This document shows positions 1-5,324 of a DNA stretch of 5,329 bases, in pieces. The notes under the pieces are model-generated. The model was not told the origin of the DNA. It ran no database searches and saw nothing but the letters and a program-made list of their open reading frames with translations. Each line of letters opens with the position of its first letter. Positions within the stretch are counted from its first letter, which is position 1. Source of the stretch: Fusobacterium sp. GTDB taxonomy: Bacteria; Fusobacteriota; Fusobacteriia; Fusobacteriales; Fusobacteriaceae. Location of the stretch: the NCBI GenBank assembly GCA_018457305.1, contig JAGYHM010000088.1:1-5329 (forward strand), written 5' to 3'. The position numbers and the translations under genes are program-made.

Positions 1-66
1 TAGAAGGCTAAGTTATTATTTAAAATTTACAGACTTTTTTTTACACACTCTTATATCTTATTATTT

Positions 67-498
67 TTGCTTTCTTTCATAGGAGTAATTATTTTAGGCT
101 CTATCAATTTATCAATACTTGACAATATTTCATTTTGGAATATTCCAGAAATAATTATTGAGATTTTAATATTTGTTGTTTCTACATTATTTTGGTTTCT
201 TAAATGTATGTTTTTAATTTATATGTTATTGAAGGTAACTAAAATATGTATGAAGTACTTTAGAAGTAATAATTATAAAGATATTTTAGATGAGTATATA
301 GTTAAAGAAAAAGAAAATACAATAAATATACAAAAAAAGTATTATGATATTATTTTTAAAATGAGAGATACAAATTATTTATTTGTTCAAGATTCACTTT
401 TAAAAATGGAAAATGGAGAACCCTTAGATGTTGAAGAAACATACAGTGTATTAAAATCAATTATATCAAAAGAAAAGAAAGGGGAAGAAATTATATGA
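67..498 (+). CDS. Small membrane protein of unknown function, N-terminus uncertain
   Basis: I do not recognise this 143-residue protein. It has two hydrophobic segments, at about residues 1-18 and 28-58. A basic, lysine-rich and probably cytoplasmic tail with helical character follows (about residues 62-143). The TTG start at 67 is weak: no ribosome binding site precedes it and it falls inside a hydrophobic stretch. The frame is open back to position 4, adding a basic then hydrophobic stretch (KAKLLFKIYRLFF...) that would make a natural membrane anchor, but a TAG in the same frame sits at positions 1-3. So the gene may use a non-standard start, may be disrupted near its 5' end, or may be frameshifted at the run of eight T at 35-42. 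Its TGA stop overlaps the ATG of the following lipoprotein gene in an ATGA (495-498), which implies translational coupling. The coding region is credible; the start is not. Confidence 0.6.
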   Translation: MLSFIGVIILGSINLSILDNISFWNIPEIIIEILIFVVSTLFWFLKCMFLIYMLLKVTKICMKYFRSNNYKDILDEYIVKEKENTINIQKKYYDIIFKMRDTNYLFVQDSLLKMENGEPLDVEETYSVLKSIISKEKKGEEII

Positions 499-758
499 TA
501 TTAAAAAAAGTATTGTTATTTTTAGTTTTAGGGGGAGTATTTATAAGCTGTGGAGATAAATTTCCTTATACAAGTGAAAAAGAAAAAATAGAATTGTGTG
601 AAAAATCTTTAAAAGGAGAACAAAAAGCAAATGATAAGTTAGATAAGATATTAGATGAATTAAGAAATAGAGAAAATAAAGGAGATAAAAAGGCATCTGA
701 AGAATTAAAAAAATTTGAGAAAATTATAGAAGATACAGCTTTTAAAGCGTTTAATTAA
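495..758 (+). CDS. Small putative lipoprotein (paralogue of the 1314-1580 product)
   Basis: This 87-residue protein opens with a classic lipoprotein signal: lysines at 4-5, a hydrophobic core at 6-17, and a lipobox FISC with the acylated cysteine at residue 19. The mature part is about 69 residues, highly charged and probably helical, with a PYTS motif at about 24-27 and a second cysteine at residue 35. It would be tethered to an envelope membrane. A purine-rich ribosome binding site (AAAGGGG, 478-484) lies about 10 bases before the ATG, and the start overlaps the stop of the preceding membrane-protein gene by four bases. It aligns without gaps in the mature region to the product at 1314-1580: by eye, about 29 identities in 68 positions, including both cysteines, PYTS, ILxELRxR and GDxKA. 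Function is unknown. The lipobox has F rather than L at -3, so the lipoprotein call is strong but not certain. Confidence 0.85.
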   Translation: MILKKVLLFLVLGGVFISCGDKFPYTSEKEKIELCEKSLKGEQKANDKLDKILDELRNRENKGDKKASEELKKFEKIIEDTAFKAFN

Positions 759-776
759 AGAAGGAGGAGTTTAAAT

Positions 777-1286
777 ATGGAATTTTATTTTTTCCTAGTA
801 GTAATAATAGCTGTTTTTATATTATTAATACGAGCTGTACAATTCATGGTAAAAGTTAAAGATTTAAAATTTAGAATAATTTTAGGGGTAGTAACAATTA
901 TGTTAGCAATTCCATTTTTCCTGATACTACCCCATACTTTAGGTATGATTTGGAAAAAGTTTGTTGACGATTTTCAAAGTAATTTAGGATTTTCTTTAAT
1001 TATGATATTTATAATTTTTATGATTATTATTATGGGCTATATCATTTTAAAACCAATTTATATTGAGAAGAAAAAAGAGTATTTGGAACATAGAAATAAA
1101 GACTCTGAAGAAAATTCAAATAATATTTCTTTGAATGAAAGTATGAGAATTATAATTTTAAGTTTAAAAAAATTTATTTCAGATTTGTCAGATAAATATC
1201 CTGTTACAGTATCAATTATTGCTGGAATTTTAGGAGTTTTTCTTTTAGGGATAACATTAGTTTTAGCATTTCATTCAATATTTTAA
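777..1286 (+). CDS. Multi-pass membrane protein of unknown function
   Basis: This 169-residue protein has four likely membrane segments, at about residues 3-24, 33-58, 72-95 and 143-166. A hydrophilic loop at about 96-140 is rich in lysine, glutamate and asparagine. No catalytic motif or known family is recognisable. A strong ribosome binding site (AAGGAGGAG, 761-769) lies 7 bases before the ATG. The gene starts 18 bases after one small lipoprotein gene and ends 27 bases before that gene's paralogue. Its place in the order mirrors that of the membrane protein at 67-498, which also immediately precedes a member of the small lipoprotein pair. The two membrane proteins do not obviously align by eye, so the parallel is positional only. 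It could be a membrane partner or anchor for the neighbouring lipoproteins, but that is inference. Confidence 0.85.
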   Translation: MEFYFFLVVIIAVFILLIRAVQFMVKVKDLKFRIILGVVTIMLAIPFFLILPHTLGMIWKKFVDDFQSNLGFSLIMIFIIFMIIIMGYIILKPIYIEKKKEYLEHRNKDSEENSNNISLNESMRIIILSLKKFISDLSDKYPVTVSIIAGILGVFLLGITLVLAFHSIF

Positions 1287-1313
1287 AAACATTTAAGTAG
1301 AGAGGAGAATTTA

Positions 1314-1580
1314 ATGTATAAAAAGATATTAATTTTTATTACTTTAGGAGTTTTATTTATAAGTTGTAGTAAAAAATGGCCGTATACAAGTAGAGAAGAC
1401 AAAGTAAAATTATGTACACAATCTATGAATGGAGATGAAAGAGCAGGAATAGAATTAGAAGAAATTTTAGGTGAACTTAGATATAGAGCTTTAAGTGGAG
1501 ATAGAAAGGCAAAGAAGGAGTTAAATGAATTTGATGAAGTAACAGCAGAAATTTTTAAAAAGGCATTTTTATTAAATTAA
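1314..1580 (+). CDS. Small putative lipoprotein (paralogue of the 495-758 product)
   Basis: This 88-residue protein has a lipoprotein signal: lysines at 3-4, a hydrophobic core at 5-16, and an FISC lipobox with cysteine 18. The charged mature region contains WPYTS at about 22-26 and a second conserved cysteine at residue 34. It is a diverged tandem paralogue of the product at 495-758, with about 43% identity over the mature part by eye. The conserved second cysteine could form a disulfide or bind a ligand, but nothing in the sequence shows which. A good ribosome binding site (AGAGGAG, 1301-1307) precedes the ATG by 6 bases. The mature regions keep the same spacing throughout, so selection appears to have kept the protein as a fold rather than as decay after duplication. 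Function is unknown. Confidence 0.86.
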   Translation: MYKKILIFITLGVLFISCSKKWPYTSREDKVKLCTQSMNGDERAGIELEEILGELRYRALSGDRKAKKELNEFDEVTAEIFKKAFLLN

Positions 1581-1604
1581 ATTTGAAAGATAAGGAGTTA
1601 AATT

Positions 1605-2168
1605 ATGTTGAAGAAAATTTTATTAAGTGTTTTATTTATTATTAGTATTGGATTGACAGCTTGTTCTTCTGCAGAAGTTACAAAATTTTTAAATGAAGTA
1701 GCTACATATGAAACTGATACTGAAACAGCAAGAACAAGAGATGATTTTAGAAGAAGATTTGAAAGAGAAAATATGAAAGAAACTCAAGAGCGTGATTTAA
1801 TATTTAGAAAATTAAATAGAGATGCTAACTTAAATACATCATTATATAAGAAGGGAAAATATATAAAAAAATATTCAAATGGTAAATTAGCAATAAAGGC
1901 TTCAACAAATAAAAAAAATATTTATATGAATTATTATTATAATAATGGAAATTTATTACGTAAAGGAGTATCTATAAATCGTTCAAAGAGATATATAACA
2001 GAATATTATAAAAATGGGAAAAAATCATCTGAAAATACTCCTGATTTTGTAAAACTTTATTATAAAAGTGGTAAATTAGCAATGGTTAGATACAAAAAAA
2101 ATGGTAAGGAGATAATTTACCATAAAGACGGAAGAGTATTCTTTATTAATGGAGTATTACAAAAATAA
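1605..2168 (+). CDS. Lipoprotein with MORN-like repeats (YwqK-type)
   Basis: This 187-residue lipoprotein has lysines at 3-4, a hydrophobic core at 5-16 and an LTAC lipobox with cysteine 20. Residues 24-75 form a charged, probably helical stretch rich in arginine and glutamate. Residues 88-180 carry about five copies of a short Y-x-x-x-G-x-x motif: YSNGKL (90), YYNNGNL (111), YYKNGKK (134), YYKSGKL (152) and YHKDGRV (172). This is the signature of MORN-variant (MORN_2) repeats, which build a beta-hairpin ladder. Database annotation often calls such proteins 'toxin-antitoxin system YwqK family antitoxin'. That name is inherited, and nothing here shows a toxin partner. The ribosome binding site TAAGGAG (1591-1597) sits 7 bases before the ATG. 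The gene lies in the same closely spaced run as the small lipoproteins, so a surface or periplasmic binding role is more likely than a cytoplasmic antitoxin role. The family call is good; the function is open. Confidence 0.85.
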   Translation: MLKKILLSVLFIISIGLTACSSAEVTKFLNEVATYETDTETARTRDDFRRRFERENMKETQERDLIFRKLNRDANLNTSLYKKGKYIKKYSNGKLAIKASTNKKNIYMNYYYNNGNLLRKGVSINRSKRYITEYYKNGKKSSENTPDFVKLYYKSGKLAMVRYKKNGKEIIYHKDGRVFFINGVLQK

Positions 2169-2186
2169 AAAAATAGGGAGAAAACA

Positions 2187-2555
2187 ATGAAGAAAAAAAT
2201 AATATTACTTATAATTATTATGTCAACTATTTTTACTGCTTGTGGAGATAGTGGTTATATAGATACTGTAAAAAGGATTAGATTTGAAGAAAAAGTTTTT
2301 AATGCAACAACAATCCAAGGAATAGCAAAAGGCTTTATTGCAGAATTTTATCCAAGTGTAAAGTCAGAAGATATCGATTGGGATATTGAAGGAGAAACTA
2401 AAAATGGAAAAGTAGTTGTAGCTTCGTTTAAAGATTGTAAAGTATATGTTCCAACAGAAAAAGACGGAGACTATATTTCTACTATTTTAGCAGAGATTTA
2501 TATAGTAAAGGGAAGAAAGAAAATATCATTATTTAACTATGTAATGGATTTTTAA
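2187..2555 (+). CDS. Small putative lipoprotein of unknown function
   Basis: This is a 122-residue protein with three N-terminal lysines (2-4), a hydrophobic core at 5-16, and a lipobox FTAC with cysteine 19 followed by GDSG. The mature domain of about 104 residues alternates short charged and hydrophobic segments, consistent with a small alpha/beta fold. It contains a second cysteine in the segment FKDCKVYVP (about residue 84). I do not recognise the family. Cysteine 19 plus F at -3 resembles the two paralogous small lipoproteins upstream, but the mature sequence does not align with them. The ribosome binding site TAGGGAG (2174-2180) is 6 bases before the ATG, and the gap to the preceding gene is 18 bases, so the genes are probably co-transcribed. 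Confidence 0.84.
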   Translation: MKKKIILLIIIMSTIFTACGDSGYIDTVKRIRFEEKVFNATTIQGIAKGFIAEFYPSVKSEDIDWDIEGETKNGKVVVASFKDCKVYVPTEKDGDYISTILAEIYIVKGRKKISLFNYVMDF

Positions 2556-2588
2556 AAATAGAATATAAATAATAAAGGAGATTTTAAA

Positions 2589-3419
2589 ATGGATAAAAAT
2601 ATAGGAATATTAGAAAATTATAAAAAATGTATTTTTCAAAAATATATGCAAATTAATGGAAGAGCAAGTAGACAAGAATATTGGAAATATACCTTAGTCC
2701 AAATGGCTATAGTTATGGCTTTTACAATAGTTATTTCTATATTTCGTTCAATTGGAATGGAATTAGATTTTAATACTTATGAAACTGTATATAAAAATGG
2801 ATTTTATAAAGGAATTATATATTTATTTAAAGGGATTAGTTGGTTATATCTTTTAGCAACACTTCTTCCGAGTTTTTCAGTACTTGCAAGAAGGTTACAT
2901 GATGTTAACAAGCCTACTTGGATGGCATTATTAAGTTTTTCGGGAATATTAGGTTCAGTGGGTGGAGTATCAATAATGTTCACAGGAGCCTTTGGAATAG
3001 GGATAGGAATAATCTTATTTGGGGTAATATTAAGTATTTATTTCATTATTCTACTTGTAAAAAAAGGAACTGAAGGTGAAAATAATTATGGGGAAAATCC
3101 TTACGATATTTCAGATGATGAAGATAATAATTTAAATACATCAAATTTCTCTGAAAATTTTAATAAATTAAAAGGGACAATATCCAATAAGACAAAAGAC
3201 TTAAAAAAAGATAATAAAAAAATAAAATGTATTTCTTGTGGAGTGCTATTAAAGGAAGATGTGAAATTCTGTTATAATTGTGGAACTGAAAAAAAAGAAT
3301 TAAAATGTATATGTGGGGAAAAACTAAAACAAGAAGATAAATTTTGCTCTAAGTGTGGAAATAAAGTAGAAGAGCATAAAGCAGAAGTTTCAAGGGGAGA
3401 ACAAGAAATTATTTCTTAG
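2589..3419 (+). CDS. DUF805 membrane protein with two C-terminal zinc ribbons
   Basis: This 276-residue protein has two parts. Residues about 11-172 match the DUF805 family (YhaH/YhaI-like inner-membrane proteins of unknown function): the N-terminal NGRASRQEYW (23-32), the LPSFSVLARRLHDVNKPTW segment (93-111) and the closing GTEGENNYGENPY (160-172) are family hallmarks. Hydrophobic segments lie at about 34-54, 76-98, 112-133 and 135-157. A charged linker (173-212) leads to two zinc-ribbon units. The first has C214-x2-C217 and C228-x2-C231. The second has C240-x-C242 and C253-x2-C256. The second knuckle is therefore one residue shorter than the usual CxxC, which is unusual but may still bind zinc. 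DUF805 proteins are often only about 110-150 residues, so this is an extended version. The ribbons should face the cytoplasm and may bind protein or nucleic acid; that is inference. The ribosome binding site is AAAGGAG (2574-2580). It ends in TAG, the last gene before a 66-base gap. Confidence 0.92.
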   Translation: MDKNIGILENYKKCIFQKYMQINGRASRQEYWKYTLVQMAIVMAFTIVISIFRSIGMELDFNTYETVYKNGFYKGIIYLFKGISWLYLLATLLPSFSVLARRLHDVNKPTWMALLSFSGILGSVGGVSIMFTGAFGIGIGIILFGVILSIYFIILLVKKGTEGENNYGENPYDISDDEDNNLNTSNFSENFNKLKGTISNKTKDLKKDNKKIKCISCGVLLKEDVKFCYNCGTEKKELKCICGEKLKQEDKFCSKCGNKVEEHKAEVSRGEQEIIS

Positions 3420-3432
3420 ATTATACAAAAAG

Positions 3433-3461
3433 TTGTAGTATTTTAATTAAAAAAGTATAAG
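3433..3461 (+). promoter_or_regulatory. Candidate sigma-70-type promoter before the YARHG/amidase genes
   Basis: A TTGTAG -35-like hexamer (3433-3438) and a TATAAG -10-like hexamer (3456-3461) are separated by 17 bases. They lie in the 66-base gap between the DUF805 gene and the YARHG lipoprotein gene, a wider gap than the 13-33 bases between the other genes here. In such AT-rich DNA near-matches arise by chance. No terminator hairpin is visible upstream in the gap, so readthrough from the previous genes is also possible. Confidence 0.4.
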
Positions 3462-3471
3462 TACTAATATG

Positions 3472-3478
3472 AAAGGAG
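3472..3478 (+). promoter_or_regulatory. Ribosome binding site that fixes the start of the YARHG lipoprotein gene
   Basis: AAAGGAG lies 7 bases before the ATG at 3486, the same arrangement as in the neighbouring intact genes. It shows that the original start is 3486, upstream of the in-frame TGA at 3519-3521. The downstream TTG at 3531 has no such site. Confidence 0.8.
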
Positions 3479-3485
3479 TTTAATT

Positions 3486-4430
3486 ATGAAAAGCAAATAT
3501 TTAGGGTTAGCAGTTTTATGATCTTTACTTTTGATAGGTTGTAATTTTAAAGATTCTGTTTCAGATGTTGATAAAAGTATAATGTCTAAAATAGAAAATA
3601 TAAGTTTTGTAAAAAAAGTTTTAAAAAAGAATACTTCAAATAAGAGCAATGAAAAAAAGAATGTTGAAGAAACTGAAAATAAAAATTCTCAAAAAGATAA
3701 AACTGAAGAACTTCCAAACTATAATACATATAATAATGTAAAGTTTGGGTTTTCTGTAGATTATCCGACAATGAATTTTAAATTACTTCCTGAATCTGAA
3801 AATGGAGATGGAATAGCAATGCAAACAACAGATGGAAATGCTTATGTTTCAGTTAGTGGAATGTGGAATGTTATGGATACTTCACTGATGGATGAATATA
3901 GAGGAGATGTTCAATTTAATCCTAATCCAGAATATAAATTTTTAGGAGAAAATTTTTATGTGATTTCATATAAAGAAGATAATAAAATAGTCTTTAAAAG
4001 AGTTGAATATGATAAGAAAGAAAATTTATATGTAACAGCTTATTTTAAATATTCTTCTAAGTATAAAGAGTTTATGAATCCAATTATAGAACGTATTACA
4101 AGTTCATTATTAACACCTTCTGAAAAGTTAGTTTTGAATGACGTTAATAATGATTTAGTAGATAATTTTAATGATTTAGAAATTTTAGAAGATGTATATA
4201 AAGAGGTTATATTAAATAATAATTCAGATTATTTACTAGGATTCTGTAAAGATGATTTATCTATAATAAGGAATACTATTTATGCTAGAAGAGGGTATAT
4301 TTTTAAAAGTGAACGTTTCAGAACTTATTTTTCAACGAAAGACTGGTATAAAGGAACAACTACAAATTCTAATATATTACCAAAAGACGAAGAAAGACTT
4401 GCTAATATAATAAAAAAATATGAGAAATGA
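3486..4430 (+). pseudogene. YARHG-domain lipoprotein gene interrupted by a TGA in its signal peptide
   Basis: Read from the ATG at 3486, the frame encodes a lipoprotein signal (MKSKYLGLAVL-stop-SLLLIGC) with TGA as codon 12 (3519-3521). The lipobox LIGC has its cysteine at codon 19. Restoring one base (for example GGA, glycine) would give a normal 314-residue lipoprotein. After the signal come a low-complexity Lys/Asn/Glu linker (about 43-77) and a probable beta-rich extracellular domain (about 82-207) opening with YNNVKFGFSVDYP. A C-terminal YARHG domain follows (about 240-312), with its hallmark IRNTIYARRGYIF and later DWY. YARHG is a presumed extracellular domain of unknown function. The rest of the frame is intact for 303 codons, so the lesion is recent, a sequencing error, or read through. 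Reinitiation at TTG 3531 or ATG 3582 would give a product without the signal peptide. The gene ends 13 bases before the amidase start. Confidence 0.8.
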
Positions 4431-4431
4431 T

Positions 4432-4436
4432 AAGGA
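4432..4436 (+). promoter_or_regulatory. Ribosome binding site that decides the amidase start
   Basis: AAGGA sits 7 bases before the ATG at 4444 and just after the stop of the upstream gene. The in-frame ATG at 4420 has only A/T-rich sequence before it, and starting there would put a charged MRNDKEII extension ahead of a normal signal peptide. The start at 4444 is therefore preferred. Confidence 0.7.
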
Positions 4437-4443
4437 AATAATA

Positions 4444-5163
4444 ATGAAAACATTTGTATTATTTTTAAGTGTTGTATTCTCCTTGAATTTATTTTCTAAA
4501 GATTTTAATAGAGGAAATTATTTAATTTATATTGATCCAGGGCATCAAAAAACACGGAACAAAGCACTTGAAGAAAGAGCACCAAATAGTAAAATTAAAA
4601 AGACTAAGGTTTCCAGTGGAACTCAAGGAATAAAAACTAAGAAATATGAATATCAATTAACTTTAGAAATAGGTTTAAAACTAAAAGAAGCACTTCGTAA
4701 AAAAGGATATAAGGTTAAAATGACTCGTGAAACTAATGATGTAAATATAAGCAATAAAGAAAGAGCAATTTTAGTAAATGAGTCAAAGGCTTCTTTATAT
4801 ATAAGACTTCATTCAGATGGGGATATAAATAAAAGTGTAAATGGAGCTAGTGTACTAATAGCTTCTAAAAAAAATAAACACTATACTTCTAATCTTCAAA
4901 AGCAAAGTGAAAATTTTGCAAAAATACTAATAAATGAATACTCTAAAGCAACAAACTTTAAAAATAGAGGAATTTCTTATCGGGATGATTTAACAGGTAC
5001 AAATTGGTCGAAAGTTCCTAATATTTTGTTGGAAATGGGCTTTATGTCTAATGAAGCTGAAGATATGAAGATGTCTGATGAAAAATATCAAGAAAAAATG
5101 GTACAAGGAATTATAAATGGGATTGAGTATTATTTAAAAAAATATGATTATAGAGTAGATTAA
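4444..5163 (+). CDS. N-acetylmuramoyl-L-alanine amidase, Amidase_3 family, secreted
   Basis: This 239-residue enzyme is predicted to cut the bond between N-acetylmuramic acid and L-alanine in peptidoglycan. Residues 1-18 look like a Sec signal peptide without a lipobox cysteine, cleaved near S18. The rest is a single Amidase_3 domain. YIDPGH supplies zinc ligand H34, the KYEYQLTLEIGLKL segment supplies E69, YIRLHSDG supplies H123, and LLEMGFMSN supplies the catalytic glutamate E197. The conserved APNSK...KVSSGTQG loop and MTRETNDVNISNKERA segment fit a subgroup common in clostridia and relatives. No SH3, LysM or AMIN domain is present, so wall targeting would rest on the catalytic domain or a partner such as the YARHG lipoprotein encoded 13 bases upstream. 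An ATG at 4420 would add eight residues but lacks a ribosome binding site. The gene ends inside an intrinsic terminator. Because the upstream gene carries an early nonsense codon, expression from a shared transcript could be reduced by polarity. Confidence 0.94.
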   Translation: MKTFVLFLSVVFSLNLFSKDFNRGNYLIYIDPGHQKTRNKALEERAPNSKIKKTKVSSGTQGIKTKKYEYQLTLEIGLKLKEALRKKGYKVKMTRETNDVNISNKERAILVNESKASLYIRLHSDGDINKSVNGASVLIASKKNKHYTSNLQKQSENFAKILINEYSKATNFKNRGISYRDDLTGTNWSKVPNILLEMGFMSNEAEDMKMSDEKYQEKMVQGIINGIEYYLKKYDYRVD

Positions 5164-5181
5164 AAAGTCTACTCTATTTTT
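5150..5181 (+). terminator. Intrinsic terminator overlapping the end of the amidase gene
   Basis: The inverted repeat ATAGAGTAGA (5150-5159) and TCTACTCTAT (5168-5177) pairs perfectly over 10 base pairs, with a possible extra U-G pair closing the loop. A run of five T (5177-5181) follows. The loop contains the amidase stop codon (5161-5163), so the 5' arm codes for the last residues of the enzyme. It should end the transcript that carries the YARHG and amidase genes. Confidence 0.85.
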
Positions 5182-5189
5182 ATAGAAAT

Positions 5190-5198
5190 TGTTATAAT
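5190..5198 (+). promoter_or_regulatory. Candidate extended -10 promoter for the 30-residue gene
   Basis: TGTTATAAT is a perfect extended -10 element (TG, one base, TATAAT). It lies just after the terminator and 33 bases before the next ATG, which predicts a transcription start near 5205. No good -35 hexamer sits 16-18 bases upstream, but extended -10 promoters often do without one. A weaker alternative is TTGTTA (5189-5194) with TATATT (5213-5218) at 18-base spacing. Confidence 0.55.
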
Positions 5199-5231
5199 AA
5201 GTAAAAATTAAGTATATTGGAGATGGAGATT

Positions 5232-5324
5232 ATGAATAAAGGAACAGATAAAAAAATATTAGAAGAAGCATTAGAAAAAATAATGAAAAATTATGATGAA
5301 GTATTAAAGAGGTTAGCAAAATGA
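5232..5324 (+). CDS. 30-residue charged helical peptide, first gene of a new transcript
   Basis: An ATG at 5232 opens a 30-codon frame ending in TGA (5322-5324). The peptide starts MNKGTDKK and is rich in lysine, glutamate and leucine. Hydrophobic residues at 10, 14, 17, 18, 21, 24, 25 and 28 suggest a single amphipathic helix. There is no membrane segment or signal. Purine-rich GGAG stretches (5219-5222 and 5225-5228) precede the ATG as ribosome binding sites, and a strong extended -10 lies upstream. Its stop overlaps an ATG in an ATGA (5321-5324), so it is probably translationally coupled to the next gene. It may be a leader peptide or a small partner of the downstream protein. Nothing beyond that can be said. 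Confidence 0.6.
   Translation: MNKGTDKKILEEALEKIMKNYDEVLKRLAK

Noticed and set aside
35..42. The T8 run as the tail of an intrinsic terminator.
   Set aside because: No stable hairpin precedes it, and it reads as coding sequence in the open frame of the first gene.
3420..3485. A terminator between the DUF805 and YARHG genes.
   Set aside because: Only a 4-base-pair AGTA/TACT hairpin is visible (about 3454-3465) and no T run follows it, so it is not convincing.
3519..3521. TGA read as an amino acid under an alternative genetic code (Trp or Gly).
   Set aside because: Trp is written TGG and Gly GGA/GGT throughout. No other internal TGA occurs in about 1,600 codons, and TGA acts as a stop in ATGA gene overlaps at 495-498 and 5321-5324.
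3464..3771. Two 61-codon open frames on the minus strand (3464-3649 and 3586-3771).
   Set aside because: They lie opposite the YARHG lipoprotein gene, have F/L-rich compositions expected of the complement of A-rich coding DNA, and lack supporting context.
3531..4430. TTG at 3531 as the true start of the YARHG gene.
   Set aside because: It has no ribosome binding site and would begin inside the lipobox. A well-placed AAAGGAG and ATG lie upstream at 3472-3488, encoding the rest of the signal peptide.
4420..4443. ATG at 4420 as the amidase start.
   Set aside because: There is no ribosome binding site, it overlaps the upstream gene, and it adds a charged extension before a normal signal peptide. 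The ATG at 4444 has AAGGA at good spacing.
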